The notes below the pieces were generated by a model. The model was not told the DNA's origin. It saw only the letters and a program-made list of their open reading frames with translations, and searched no databases. 32,087 nucleotides of DNA from positions 1 through 32,087 of the IMG/VR virus record IMGVR_UViG_3300036985_002969. The stretch is one strand, 5' to 3'. Origin of the DNA: a virus. Shown here piece after piece: positions 1 through 7,679 of this stretch (position 1 is the stretch's first letter; each line of letters begins with the position of its first letter). Made by a program: the position numbers and the translations under genes.

Positions 1-112
1 CGCCCGCCCACGCGCGCGCGCGCCCGCGCCTGAACCCGGACCTGGGGGGTCAACAACCCATTAATCTAACCCCCTCCCGAGACTGCATTCCGACTTGTGG
101 TAAACTCCCGAC
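1..112. other. GC-rich non-coding leader before terS
   Basis: No ORF of useful length is seen on either strand. Bases 1-30 are almost pure G/C, with an alternating CG tract at 10-23. A potential stem GGGGGT (45-50) / ACCCCC (69-74) with an 18-nt loop lies between this tract and the terS promoter. It could be the end of an upstream transcript or an element near a packaging site, but nothing proves either. Confidence 0.5.
98..106 (+). promoter_or_regulatory. Extended -10 promoter placing the transcript start at the terS ATG
   Basis: TGG-TAAACT matches an extended -10 element (TGn followed by TAnnnT). The last base of the hexamer is at 106 and the terS ATG begins at 113, so a normal start site 6-8 nt downstream falls on the A of the start codon. 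There is no Shine-Dalgarno sequence before the ATG and no convincing -35 hexamer. This is the arrangement expected for a leaderless mRNA. The call rests on motif spacing only. Confidence 0.5.
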
Positions 113-739
113 ATGCGCGGTTCAACTCAAATCAAAGTACAGATCCGGAAGTGGGCTGAAGAGAGTGGCCTTTGGAAGCAGTTCGTGGATGTGCGCGAAC
201 GCTTGAAGAAGGACGGGATGCCGCCTGCTGATGCTTGGTTGGAGGCGGCGAGGGAGTTGGACTCTGAGATGTGGGGGAATGTGGGCGGTCAGTCTTCGAC
301 TCGTCTTGACCTGCCACATGGCAGGTCTGCTCCGTTGGCGGGCGAACCCGATCAGGATCAAGAGGGGGTGCAGGGGGAGAGTGTGCCTGTTGTGAGTAAG
401 CCGGCGCAAGCGGGGGAGGCTGCTACGAAGGCTGTGTTTGCTGGGAAGAAGGTTGCGACTGTCAAGGTGGTTGAATGGGTCGCGAGCAACATGCAGGTGG
501 AGGATGTGTTGCCTTCTGACGCTCCGAGTAGTGAGGCTTGGGGCATGCTGGTGTGGGCACGGCGCAGCCCGGTCAACGAGAGTCAGTTCTGGGGTTCGAT
601 TTACGCTAAACTCTTGCCGTCGCGTAGTGCAATTGAGGCCGAGCAGCGCTATTCTGATGATGGAATCCGCATGGAAGAGACGGCAACTCGCCTTCTCAAG
701 ATGCGAGATGACACCGAATCACAGAGAGAGGCCCTTTGA
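113..739 (+). CDS. terS: Putative terminase small subunit (208 aa)
   Basis: This is the first gene of the rightward packaging/head operon, followed after one tiny gene by the large terminase, which is the usual place for TerS, the DNA-recognition subunit. The N-terminal third (about 1-50) is charged and helical. Residues 60-105 are a low-complexity Gly/Pro/Gln linker. Residues 115-170 form a tryptophan-containing block (EWVASNM, EAWGMLVWARRSP, FWGSIYAKLLP) that looks like the conserved core. The 3' end overlaps the next start as TGATG. The linker region contains one copy of the 18-bp palindrome (309-326), coding for D66-R71. Assignment is by position and general character, not by a diagnostic motif. 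Confidence 0.6.
   Translation: MRGSTQIKVQIRKWAEESGLWKQFVDVRERLKKDGMPPADAWLEAARELDSEMWGNVGGQSSTRLDLPHGRSAPLAGEPDQDQEGVQGESVPVVSKPAQAGEAATKAVFAGKKVATVKVVEWVASNMQVEDVLPSDAPSSEAWGMLVWARRSPVNESQFWGSIYAKLLPSRSAIEAEQRYSDDGIRMEETATRLLKMRDDTESQREAL
309..326. repeat. 18-bp palindrome copy 1, inside terS
   Basis: ACCTGCCA-CA-TGGCAGGT: perfect 8-bp arms around a 2-nt centre. The other three copies are at 7498-7513 (core), 22395-22412 and 30892-30909. This copy lies in the coding sequence of the disordered linker of TerS. It therefore sits about 200 nt downstream of the proposed leaderless start. Confidence 0.9.
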
Positions 740-858
740 TGCCCAAAGTTGGAAAGAAATCGTTTCCGTACACTCCCGCAGGCAAGAAGGCGGCAAAGAA
801 GTACGCCGCAAAGACCGTCAAGCCTGTGATGAAGAAGCCGTATCAGGGTGGCATGTGA
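739..858 (+). CDS. 39-aa lysine-rich peptide between terS and terL
   Basis: ATG at 739 overlaps the terS stop (TGATG) and the TGA is at 856-858. The product is very basic, with KK/AAKK clusters and a MPKVGKKSFPYT N-terminus. Small peptides of this kind, beginning MPKVGKK.FPYT, recur beside terminase genes in environmental phages; that statement is recall, not a search. Its charge suggests binding to DNA or an acidic partner during packaging, which is inference. No fold can be assigned. Confidence 0.75.
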   Translation: MPKVGKKSFPYTPAGKKAAKKYAAKTVKPVMKKPYQGGM

Positions 859-860
859 CC

Positions 861-866
861 GGAGGG
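861..866 (+). promoter_or_regulatory. Strong ribosome binding site deciding a TTG start for terL
   Basis: GGAGGG ends 4 nt before the TTG at 871. No ATG or GTG start with a comparable site exists nearby, so translation of the large terminase most likely begins at this rare TTG codon. Confidence 0.8.
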
Positions 867-870
867 CCAA

Positions 871-2601
871 TTGAGCGGTAAGTGGCTCCACCTAGTTCCA
901 AAGGGGTACGAGGAGAACTTGCGTTGGCGCAAGTCTGTCTATGTGGCCGCTCGTGGTTCTGAGGCTGACCGCCGCGCTCTGCGCAAGATGTGTTCCGAGG
1001 ACCTTCTGTTCTATGTGAACGCATTCTGCTGGACATACGACCCTCGACTTGACAGTCCCACGGTCCCGTTCATCACTTACCCGTTCCAAGACGAGACATT
1101 CTTGGACTTGAACGAAGCGATCGGCAAGAAGGACATATGCATCAAGAAGAGCCGTGACATGGGTGCAAGCTGGATGCTCTGCACCTTGTTTGAGTGGCGC
1201 TGGCATTTCCGGGACGGTCAGTCTTTCCTGTTGGTCAGCCGCAACGAGGAGTATGTTGACAAGCCCGGTAACTCGAAGTGCCTGTTCTGGAAGATCGACT
1301 ACATCCTCAAGAACCAACCGGGATGGCTCCTTCCCAAGTACACCCGTACCCATTTGAGGCTTACCAACGAAGAGAACGGTTCTTCGATCGATGGGGAAAG
1401 CACGACCGGCGATGTTGCTCGTGGTGACCGGCGCACAGCCATCGGCATGGACGAGTTTGCGGCTTTCGATGTTGATGCTGGGTACAAGGCCCTGTCATCC
1501 ACCCGAGACGCAACACGCTCCCGCATCTTCAACTCCACTCCTGATGGAGTTGGCAACGCTTTCTACGATGTCGCCCACAATCAGCAGATGAAGCAGGTTG
1601 CTCTGCATTGGACGAAGCACCCCATCAAGGCCGAAGGCTTGTATGTGGGTGAGGATGGCAAGCCTCACAGTCCCTGGTACGACGAGGAGTGCAAGCGATG
1701 CATCCACCCACAGGAGATTGCACAGGAACTCGACATTGACTTCGAGGGGTCGGACTACCAGTTCTTTGATCCCAAAGAGATCACACGACTTGTGGTGCAG
1801 TATTGCAAGCAGCCACTATTTGTTGGCGACATTGACTTCGACCACACTTCCTTGATCCCTCGCCGATTTGAAGCGTCCCCACGAGGCAATCTGCGCCTTT
1901 GGTGTGGAATTGATGCGGCTGGCAATGTCTCTTCGGACCGTGGCTATGTCATGGGTGTGGACATTGCAACGGGCACAGGGAGCAGCAACTCGGTCATTTC
2001 GGTTGCAGACAGAAAGACCGGCGAGAAGATTGCCGAGTTGGTTACTCCACACATGAGACCGGACGAACTCGGCAGGTACGCGGTGGCCCTTGCTAGGTGG
2101 CTTCGAGACGACACGGGTAACGGGGCCTACATCATCTGGGAGGCTCCTGGCCCTGGTAGAAACTTTGGTGATGTGGTCATCGAAGCCGGATACCGGAATG
2201 TTTACTACCGCACGAGGGAAGAGTCCCTCGCAAAGAACCAGACTCAGATTCCTGGATGGTGGCCGGTAAAGGACGCCAAACGAGCCGTGTTCGGCGACTA
2301 CAGGCGAGCTCTCATTGACGGTCGGTTCATCAACCGATCGAGTGACGCGATGAACGAGTTGCGCGAAATCATCTACACGGCCAACGGATCGATTGAGCAC
2401 TCGAAATCGGTAAGGACGATTGACCCGAGCGGAGCGCGCGATAATCACGGCGACAGACCTACCGCCGATGCCCTGTGCTGCTATGCTCTTGCAAGAAGAA
2501 CACCTGCGCCCACGGAGGTCGTGGACCGCATCCCTGAAGGCAGCATTCTCGCCCGCCGCACCGCAGCGTCGGATCGAAGGCGAAGAATGGAAGCATGGTA
2601 A
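871..2601 (+). CDS. terL: Terminase large subunit (576 aa, TTG start)
   Basis: ATP-driven packaging motor and headful/cohesive-end nuclease. The ATPase half has a deviant Walker A, KSRDMGAS (93-100), and a Walker B, IGMDE, with D194/E195. The C-terminal RNase H-like nuclease half shows acidic residues in the expected order: D364 in MGVDIATG, E424 in IIWEAPGPG and D533 in RPTADAL. Length is normal for the family. The start is TTG with GGAGGG upstream, 12 nt after the preceding stop. The stop codon overlaps the portal start as TAATG, so the two are likely translationally coupled. The KSRDMGxSW form of Walker A occurs in a large group of tailed-phage terminases. Confidence 0.95.
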   Translation: MSGKWLHLVPKGYEENLRWRKSVYVAARGSEADRRALRKMCSEDLLFYVNAFCWTYDPRLDSPTVPFITYPFQDETFLDLNEAIGKKDICIKKSRDMGASWMLCTLFEWRWHFRDGQSFLLVSRNEEYVDKPGNSKCLFWKIDYILKNQPGWLLPKYTRTHLRLTNEENGSSIDGESTTGDVARGDRRTAIGMDEFAAFDVDAGYKALSSTRDATRSRIFNSTPDGVGNAFYDVAHNQQMKQVALHWTKHPIKAEGLYVGEDGKPHSPWYDEECKRCIHPQEIAQELDIDFEGSDYQFFDPKEITRLVVQYCKQPLFVGDIDFDHTSLIPRRFEASPRGNLRLWCGIDAAGNVSSDRGYVMGVDIATGTGSSNSVISVADRKTGEKIAELVTPHMRPDELGRYAVALARWLRDDTGNGAYIIWEAPGPGRNFGDVVIEAGYRNVYYRTREESLAKNQTQIPGWWPVKDAKRAVFGDYRRALIDGRFINRSSDAMNELREIIYTANGSIEHSKSVRTIDPSGARDNHGDRPTADALCCYALARRTPAPTEVVDRIPEGSILARRTAASDRRRRMEAW

Positions 2602-4349
2602 TGAAGCTTGACCGTGTATCTCGCCTCGTAACTGCCTTTGACCACTCGCGTAGGAAGTTGCAGACTTTCCGTGAGCGGCGTCTTGGCATGATCCGTCAAT
2701 TCGTTGGTGGAGCATGGTCCGATGGTGGTGCTCCTGATCGCGTGCCGGTCAACTTTCTTGAGATGGCGTTGAACATCTACCGCAGGCAGGTGGCAGCTCG
2801 TGCTCCCCGCGTGATGGTCCGCTCCAAGGACGGTGATAACATTTCGTTTGCAGATGATCTTGAGATTGCTCTCAACATTGCAATCGAAGACATGAAGTTC
2901 GACGAGACGATGCGCCGGTGGGTACTTGAGGCGATGTTTGGTATGGGCGTCCTCAAGGTTGGCCTTGCTCCAAGCGACCAGCGCGAGATCATGGGTTTCA
3001 CTCACGATCCAGGACAACCGTTTGCCGATGTCGTTGACTTCGAGGACTTCGTCTTCGACATCACCGCCAAGCGATGGGACCAAGTACAGTTCTGTGGCAA
3101 CCGCTACGCACTTCCACTTGAGGCCGTGCAAGACCTCAAGATGTTCCCAAAGAAGGATCTGTCGAAGTACGAGCGTCGTACAACCAACGAGCAGGGCGAC
3201 CAGAAGATCTCGAACATGGTCGATGACGGTGGTTCGTACGGAGAAGAGTCGTACATGGACCTCGTTGAGTTGTGGGACATCTGGCTCCCATACGAGGGTG
3301 TGGTCGCAACTTTCCAAACCGATCCGAATGGTGGCCTCGAAGATCGAGAGCCTCTTCGTGTTGTTGAGTGGGATGGCCCTGAAGGTGGCCCATATCACCT
3401 GCTCTCGTTTGGCGATGTTCCAGGTCAGATCATGCCGCTCCCTCCAGCGGCTCTGATGATCGACCTGCATGAACTCGGCAACCGAGTGTTCCGCAAGCTT
3501 GCTCGTCAAGCAGATCGACAGAAGACCGTCACGCTTGTTGCCTCTGCGAATCAAGACGATGGTCGTCGAATCACAAACGCAAACGATGGAGACGCCGTTG
3601 CGGTTGATCGTCCTGAAGCAACGAAGGATGTTCGATACGGCGGCGTTGATCAGGCAGGTCTTGCGTTCTTCCAGCAGTTGCGACAGTTGACTTCGTACTT
3701 CGGTGGCAACCTTGAAACCCTTGGTGGTCTCAACAATGCGACGAACACGGCATCACAAGAGCAGTTGGTTAAGAGCCAGGCCACGATGCGCATTGCTGAC
3801 ATGCAGGAGCGTGCCACGGCTGCATCGACTGATGTGATCAAGGCAATTGCGTTCTACATGTGGAACGATCCAATTCGCGCATACAGGATCCCAAAGAAGA
3901 TTCCAAACTCGGACATGACAATCATGGCCGAGATGAAGCCAGAGAAGCGCAACGGAGAGTTTCCTGACTACGCGATTGAGATCGTTCCGTTCTCAATGCA
4001 GTCTCGCACTCCGTCTGAGCGACTTCAAAGCGCAATGCAGGTCATGCAGACATACATCGTTCCGATGTCTGCTCTCCTTCAGCAGCGTGGACTTGTTCCC
4101 AACATCGAAGCGTTCCTCAAGATGTCTGCCGAACTCAGCGGCACTCCAGAAATCATGGACCTCGTGATGAAGGTTCCTCCACAGGAACTCATGCAAGGTC
4201 CTCCGGCTCCCGGTGGTGGTGCAGGTGGTGCTGGTTCTGCGAACACGACGCGCAACTATGTGCGCTCCGACCGAGGTGGAGACAGTATTTCCAAGGGCGA
4301 TCAGGTTGTCGCTCAGATGATGCAGCAGGCAAATCAGGGAGCAGGTTGA
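2601..4349 (+). CDS. Portal protein (582 aa)
   Basis: The dodecameric ring at the capsid vertex through which TerL moves DNA. The identification rests on position directly after terL, on length, and on sequence character: an N-terminal helical region (NIYRRQVAARAPRVMV), a central segment with alternating polar/helical blocks (VLEAMFGMGVLKVGL), a glutamine-rich long helix around 345-420, and a Gly/Ala/Gln-rich disordered C-terminus. I chose ATG 2601 over the in-frame ATG 2595, because GGAAG at 2589-2593 is spaced 7 nt from 2601 and the TAATG overlap with terL is the local style. The stop overlaps the next start (TGATG). Confidence 0.85.
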   Translation: MKLDRVSRLVTAFDHSRRKLQTFRERRLGMIRQFVGGAWSDGGAPDRVPVNFLEMALNIYRRQVAARAPRVMVRSKDGDNISFADDLEIALNIAIEDMKFDETMRRWVLEAMFGMGVLKVGLAPSDQREIMGFTHDPGQPFADVVDFEDFVFDITAKRWDQVQFCGNRYALPLEAVQDLKMFPKKDLSKYERRTTNEQGDQKISNMVDDGGSYGEESYMDLVELWDIWLPYEGVVATFQTDPNGGLEDREPLRVVEWDGPEGGPYHLLSFGDVPGQIMPLPPAALMIDLHELGNRVFRKLARQADRQKTVTLVASANQDDGRRITNANDGDAVAVDRPEATKDVRYGGVDQAGLAFFQQLRQLTSYFGGNLETLGGLNNATNTASQEQLVKSQATMRIADMQERATAASTDVIKAIAFYMWNDPIRAYRIPKKIPNSDMTIMAEMKPEKRNGEFPDYAIEIVPFSMQSRTPSERLQSAMQVMQTYIVPMSALLQQRGLVPNIEAFLKMSAELSGTPEIMDLVMKVPPQELMQGPPAPGGGAGGAGSANTTRNYVRSDRGGDSISKGDQVVAQMMQQANQGAG

Positions 4350-4717
4350 TGCCGTTCTACCACTACATCGACAGGAAGACAGGCGAGAAGTTTGAGTTGA
4401 TGATGACGATCGCAGAGATGATGCGTCGTCAGAAGAAGAATGGAACGCTCGCTCACGAAGGTCGGACCCTGCATAGGGACATCACCTCAGAGCACGGTGG
4501 ATTCTCAAACACTCCTAGTAACTGGCCCATGCTGAGTGACGGTGCAGGAGTGCATCCCTCGCAGATCGGTGCTGCGTTCAAGGAAAGCGTTGGATTCGGA
4601 ATCCCCACTCAGTTCCATCCTGAAACTGGACAGGCAATCTTTGAGTCAAGATCTCACAGAAGTGCTTTCCTGAAGGCAAAGGGAATGTATGATCGAAGCG
4701 GGGGTTATGGAGATTGA
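4349..4717 (+). CDS. Small conserved head-operon protein with a cysteine-less FmdB-like N-terminus (122 aa)
   Basis: Lies between portal and scaffold, overlapping the portal stop as TGATG (the TTG at 4346 is a less likely start). The N-terminus MPFYHYIDRKTGEKFELMM resembles the start of FmdB-type zinc-ribbon proteins but lacks their cysteines. The second half (PSQIGAAFKESVGFGIPTQFHPETGQAIFESRSHRSAF and a C-terminal GGYGD) looks like a conserved block seen in small proteins next to phage portal genes, from memory. It may be a head-assembly factor, but no function can be shown here. Its last codons overlap the ribosome binding region of the scaffold gene. Confidence 0.65.
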   Translation: MPFYHYIDRKTGEKFELMMTIAEMMRRQKKNGTLAHEGRTLHRDITSEHGGFSNTPSNWPMLSDGAGVHPSQIGAAFKESVGFGIPTQFHPETGQAIFESRSHRSAFLKAKGMYDRSGGYGD

Positions 4718-4719
4718 CC

Positions 4720-5565
4720 ATGATTGATAACAAGAACACTCCCGTTGACGACCCGTTTGACATCCGTGACACCTCGATGGAAATCGATGATGCCGTGAAT
4801 AACGGTCAGAGTGCAGAAGCACTTGAGACCTTTGCGGATCCGGATGCATCAAACTGGCAATCCGAACTTGTGAGGCAGGCGCGCGAGCGCGGACTGTCCG
4901 CAGATGTAATCAACAAGCTGGAAGGCATGGATGCCGTGAACGACTTGCTGTCGATCATCGCATCAACCGTCCAGAAAACCACTCAGCCGACAGTTGCAGA
5001 GGTTGAATACAAACCGAAGCAGGCTGCGGATGAGTTCTTTCTCGACATCGATGAATCGACTGCATTCGATCCGGATGCAGCACGCGCATTGAAGGCGATG
5101 AACTCGTTCTACTCCAATCGAATCCGCGAACTCGAATCGAGAATCGCCGATCGAAAGGACGCCGATTCACTTGGCGGAACGCGTTCTTGGGTCAAGACGC
5201 TTGGCGCTGAATGGCGCACGGTGTTTGGGACCGACGAAAAGCCGAACACCGAGAACATCAAGATGCTTGAGGAATCCGTGCAGACCATTCGTGCGGGTTT
5301 CGCGGCGCGCCACAAGCGCCTTCCTGTTGATCAGGAAGTCTTGAAGATGGCTCTGAACGCGTCGTTCGGAGACCGTCAAAGTGAAATCGCACGCAACCAA
5401 TTCACCGACAAGGTTGCCAAGCGTGCAAGTCAGATCGTTTCTCGTCCCGGAACTCGCACCGCATCCTCTGGCAACCCGCGAATGCGCGCTGCCCAGGGTG
5501 TGGCTGACTGGTTCCGAGCGAAGGGTCTCGATCCGTACGGCGCAGCGCAGGACACCTTCGAGTAA
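4720..5565 (+). CDS. Putative capsid scaffolding protein (281 aa)
   Basis: Located immediately upstream of the major capsid gene, as scaffolds are. It is acidic at the N-terminus, helical, free of cysteine, contains predicted coiled-coil stretches (about 125-150, NSFYSNRIRELESRIADRK) and ends in a basic, flexible tail (TDKVAKRASQIVSRPGTR), the part that usually contacts the coat protein. No Ser/His/Asp protease pattern is evident, so this appears to be a scaffold without a fused protease. ATG 4720 has GGAG at 4709-4712; the upstream TTG (4714) lacks a proper site. Confidence 0.7.
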   Translation: MIDNKNTPVDDPFDIRDTSMEIDDAVNNGQSAEALETFADPDASNWQSELVRQARERGLSADVINKLEGMDAVNDLLSIIASTVQKTTQPTVAEVEYKPKQAADEFFLDIDESTAFDPDAARALKAMNSFYSNRIRELESRIADRKDADSLGGTRSWVKTLGAEWRTVFGTDEKPNTENIKMLEESVQTIRAGFAARHKRLPVDQEVLKMALNASFGDRQSEIARNQFTDKVAKRASQIVSRPGTRTASSGNPRMRAAQGVADWFRAKGLDPYGAAQDTFE

Positions 5566-5583
5566 CAAGAAACGGAGTAAATC

Positions 5584-6651
5584 ATGCCTATTCTTCAGGC
5601 AGATGACATTGCAGATCTGATCACGACGACCCAGCGCAATCTGGGCGAGATGAAGTGGACCGACCTGTCCTACAGCCTTCAGGAGCACATTGCTCTCCCG
5701 CAGCTCCTGAACAAGAACAAGGTCTCTTTCAACAGCGGCACTGGCATCCAGTGGAACTTGATGATCGGCACTACCGGCTCCACCAAGGAGACCGGTCTCT
5801 ACGCAACCGACAGCGTCAATGTGTCTGATGTGATGATCACGGCCAACATCCCGTGGCGCCACATCAACACCTCGTACGCTATCGAGCGCCGAGAAATTGC
5901 CATCAATCGCTCGCCATCGCAGATCGTGGACCTTGTCCGCATCCGCCGTCACGATGCGATGGTGGACATGGCCGGCTTCATGGAGACGCGCTTCTGGCGT
6001 CGTCCTGCTGGTTCAACCGACACGCTCTCGATCTACGGTGTTCCGTACTGGATCACCTGGACCGACAACTCAGCCGTCAACGCCAACGGTGGTTTCGACG
6101 GCGGCAATCCGACCGGTTTTGCGGCGGGTGCTGGCAATGTCGAATCCGGCGCATACCCCCGTTGGACCAACTGGTGCGGAAAGTACACCGCAGTCACCAA
6201 GGACGATCTGATCGCGAAGTGGCGCAAGGCATCGACCTTCACCAACTTCAAGGCGCCTGTTGCACAACCGGACTACCAGACCGGCCAGATGTACGGGTAC
6301 TACACCAATTACAATGTCATCGGTCAGCTTGAGCGCGTCCTCGAAACCCAGAACGATAATCTGGGCAACGATGTTGCGTCCAAGGATGGTCGCGTGACCT
6401 TCCGTCAGGTTCCTGTGACCTGGTGTCCACACCTTGAAGGCCGTGCCGGTGATCCGATCTACGGCATCAATTGGGGTTCTTACCGTCCCGTCTTCCTTTC
6501 TGGCGAGTACATGCGCGAGGAAGGTCCGACCAAGGCAAGCAACCAACACACCGTTTTCGTCACTCACATTGACACCACGATGAACCTCCAGTGCACTAAC
6601 CGACGCGTGAACTTTGTTCTCGCTACGGCGTCACCTGATGTTTCTGCATGA
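5584..6651 (+). CDS. Major capsid protein (355 aa), HK97-fold type by context
   Basis: Forms the icosahedral shell. It follows the scaffold with an 18-nt gap containing GGAG (5574-5577) before the ATG. The protein has the composition of a coat protein: an N-terminal helical arm (ADDIADLITTTQRNLGEMKW), a repeated Gly/Thr/Asn-rich middle (NSAVNANGGFDGGNPTGF) and a C-terminal beta-rich domain (HTVFVTHIDTTMNLQCTNRRVNFVLA). Similar proteins in environmental podovirus-like genomes begin with a comparable DDIADLI..T...L arm. No maturation cleavage site can be located from sequence. Confidence 0.85.
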   Translation: MPILQADDIADLITTTQRNLGEMKWTDLSYSLQEHIALPQLLNKNKVSFNSGTGIQWNLMIGTTGSTKETGLYATDSVNVSDVMITANIPWRHINTSYAIERREIAINRSPSQIVDLVRIRRHDAMVDMAGFMETRFWRRPAGSTDTLSIYGVPYWITWTDNSAVNANGGFDGGNPTGFAAGAGNVESGAYPRWTNWCGKYTAVTKDDLIAKWRKASTFTNFKAPVAQPDYQTGQMYGYYTNYNVIGQLERVLETQNDNLGNDVASKDGRVTFRQVPVTWCPHLEGRAGDPIYGINWGSYRPVFLSGEYMREEGPTKASNQHTVFVTHIDTTMNLQCTNRRVNFVLATASPDVSA

Positions 6652-6672
6652 TCCTCGAAAGGAGATTCCACA

Positions 6673-7464
6673 ATGGGACAAATTCTCACTAAGCCCGGAC
6701 AGGGCGCCCTTGGTTGGGCGGAGTTCGGAGATGCGATCTTCGACCCCGCAAATGCCATTCGTTCCTACCTCGACTTTGTCGAAGGTGCGGCCAGCCTCAC
6801 TCTCAGCGCAACTAGCGCAACCGCAACCGTTGGTGCTCACTACACCGGAACTTCGATTCATAGTACTTCAGCCCTTGGCACGGCTACTGTTGGTACAGCG
6901 CATGGCGGAACGCTGACTCTCACAATGAACGCCACCACCACCGCTGCTGATGCGGTGATCATTGGCTCAAACTCGCGGTTCATGCTCGTGAACGCTGCTC
7001 GTCGTATTTATTTCGAGGCTAGCGTCACAAATACGGCGGTAACTAACACCTTTGTTGTCGGACTCACTTCGACTCCGTCTGCAAGCGTGTTTACCTCCTC
7101 GCTCATCGCTACTCCAGTTGACAGCATTATGATTGGTCGAGATGGTCAAACGGATGCGATTACTGGAGCTGTTGCCAATCGCACTCTTCAGCTTTGCGTT
7201 CGTGGTTCAAATGGTGCGATGACCGAGACTATCCTGCTGATTCCAGCAGCTCTCTCTGCATCCACCACTTACCGCATTGGAATTCAAGTCATTGGCCGCA
7301 ATGTTCAGGCGTACATCAATGGCATCAAGGTTGGGTCTGTCGTGCAGTACGACAACACATCCGGAACGGTAACGGCAATGGGATGGCAAGTCGCGACTCT
7401 TGCGCCAAGCACAACCGCACAGCCGCTGACCATTGACTACATCGCTACCTCAGCCACTCGCTGA
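6673..7464 (+). CDS. Putative capsid decoration/surface protein with LamG/lectin-like C-terminus (263 aa)
   Basis: Last gene of the rightward operon; AGGAG lies 8-12 nt before the ATG. It is rich in Ala, Thr, Ser and Val and almost lacks charged residues in the middle, typical of beta-structured surface proteins. The C-terminal part (about 175-263) reads like a laminin-G/concanavalin jelly roll, with the characteristic strand pair TTYRIGIQVIGRNVQAYING followed by KVGSV. Such domains bind glycans or serve as outer capsid decorations. Its position after the coat gene supports a head-decoration role; a receptor role is possible. It ends 26 nt before the bidirectional terminator. Confidence 0.6.
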   Translation: MGQILTKPGQGALGWAEFGDAIFDPANAIRSYLDFVEGAASLTLSATSATATVGAHYTGTSIHSTSALGTATVGTAHGGTLTLTMNATTTAADAVIIGSNSRFMLVNAARRIYFEASVTNTAVTNTFVVGLTSTPSASVFTSSLIATPVDSIMIGRDGQTDAITGAVANRTLQLCVRGSNGAMTETILLIPAALSASTTYRIGIQVIGRNVQAYINGIKVGSVVQYDNTSGTVTAMGWQVATLAPSTTAQPLTIDYIATSATR

Positions 7465-7490
7465 CAACAGCATCGGCTGATCAATCAAAT

Positions 7491-7520
7491 GAAAGGGCCT
7501 GCCATGTGGCAGGCCCTTTC
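7491..7520. terminator. Bidirectional rho-independent terminator containing palindrome copy 2
   Basis: GAAAGGGCCTGCCA-TG-TGGCAGGCCCTTTC: a perfect 14-bp inverted repeat located between the stop codons of two convergent operons. It is preceded by AAAT on the left and followed by TATTT on the right, so both transcripts would meet a GC-rich hairpin and a short U-rich stretch. The central 16 bases (7498-7513) are identical to the core of the three other palindrome copies. Confidence 0.9.
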
Positions 7521-7523
7521 TAT

Positions 7524-7679
7524 TTACTCTCGGTTGGACATGATTGCGGCTGCATGGATTGACCAAGAAATGGCCTCTGTGATTGTCTTGAGGCCCTCCT
7601 GATCCATGATGCCGATCAGGATGTCGTAGTCTGATTGCCTGATCCTGATGCTCTGCGTCGGTTCTTTGCGGGTGCTCAT
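7524..7679 (-). CDS. 51-aa ribbon-helix-helix (Arc/CopG-type) DNA-binding protein
   Basis: Last gene of the long leftward operon. Its ATG (7679-7677) overlaps the stop of the giant gene as ATGA, so it is probably translated by coupling. The sequence has the RHH plan: a short alternating strand (TQSIRIRQSDYD), helix 1 (DILIGIMDQEGL), a turn, and helix 2 (TITEAISWSIHAAAIM). RHH proteins dimerise, insert the paired strand into the major groove and bind inverted repeats. The stop codon is 3 bp from the terminator palindrome, which makes that repeat family a candidate operator (inference). Confidence 0.7.
   Translation of the reverse strand: MSTRKEPTQSIRIRQSDYDILIGIMDQEGLKTITEAISWSIHAAAIMSNRE

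Noticed and set aside
1816-5952. Long minus-strand ORFs (e.g. 1816-2715, 2481-3554, 5167-5952) opposite the packaging and capsid genes
   Set aside because: They lie antisense to well-supported genes, lack family features and ribosome binding sites, and have the Arg/His/Ser-rich composition typical of antisense shadow frames in GC-rich DNA.
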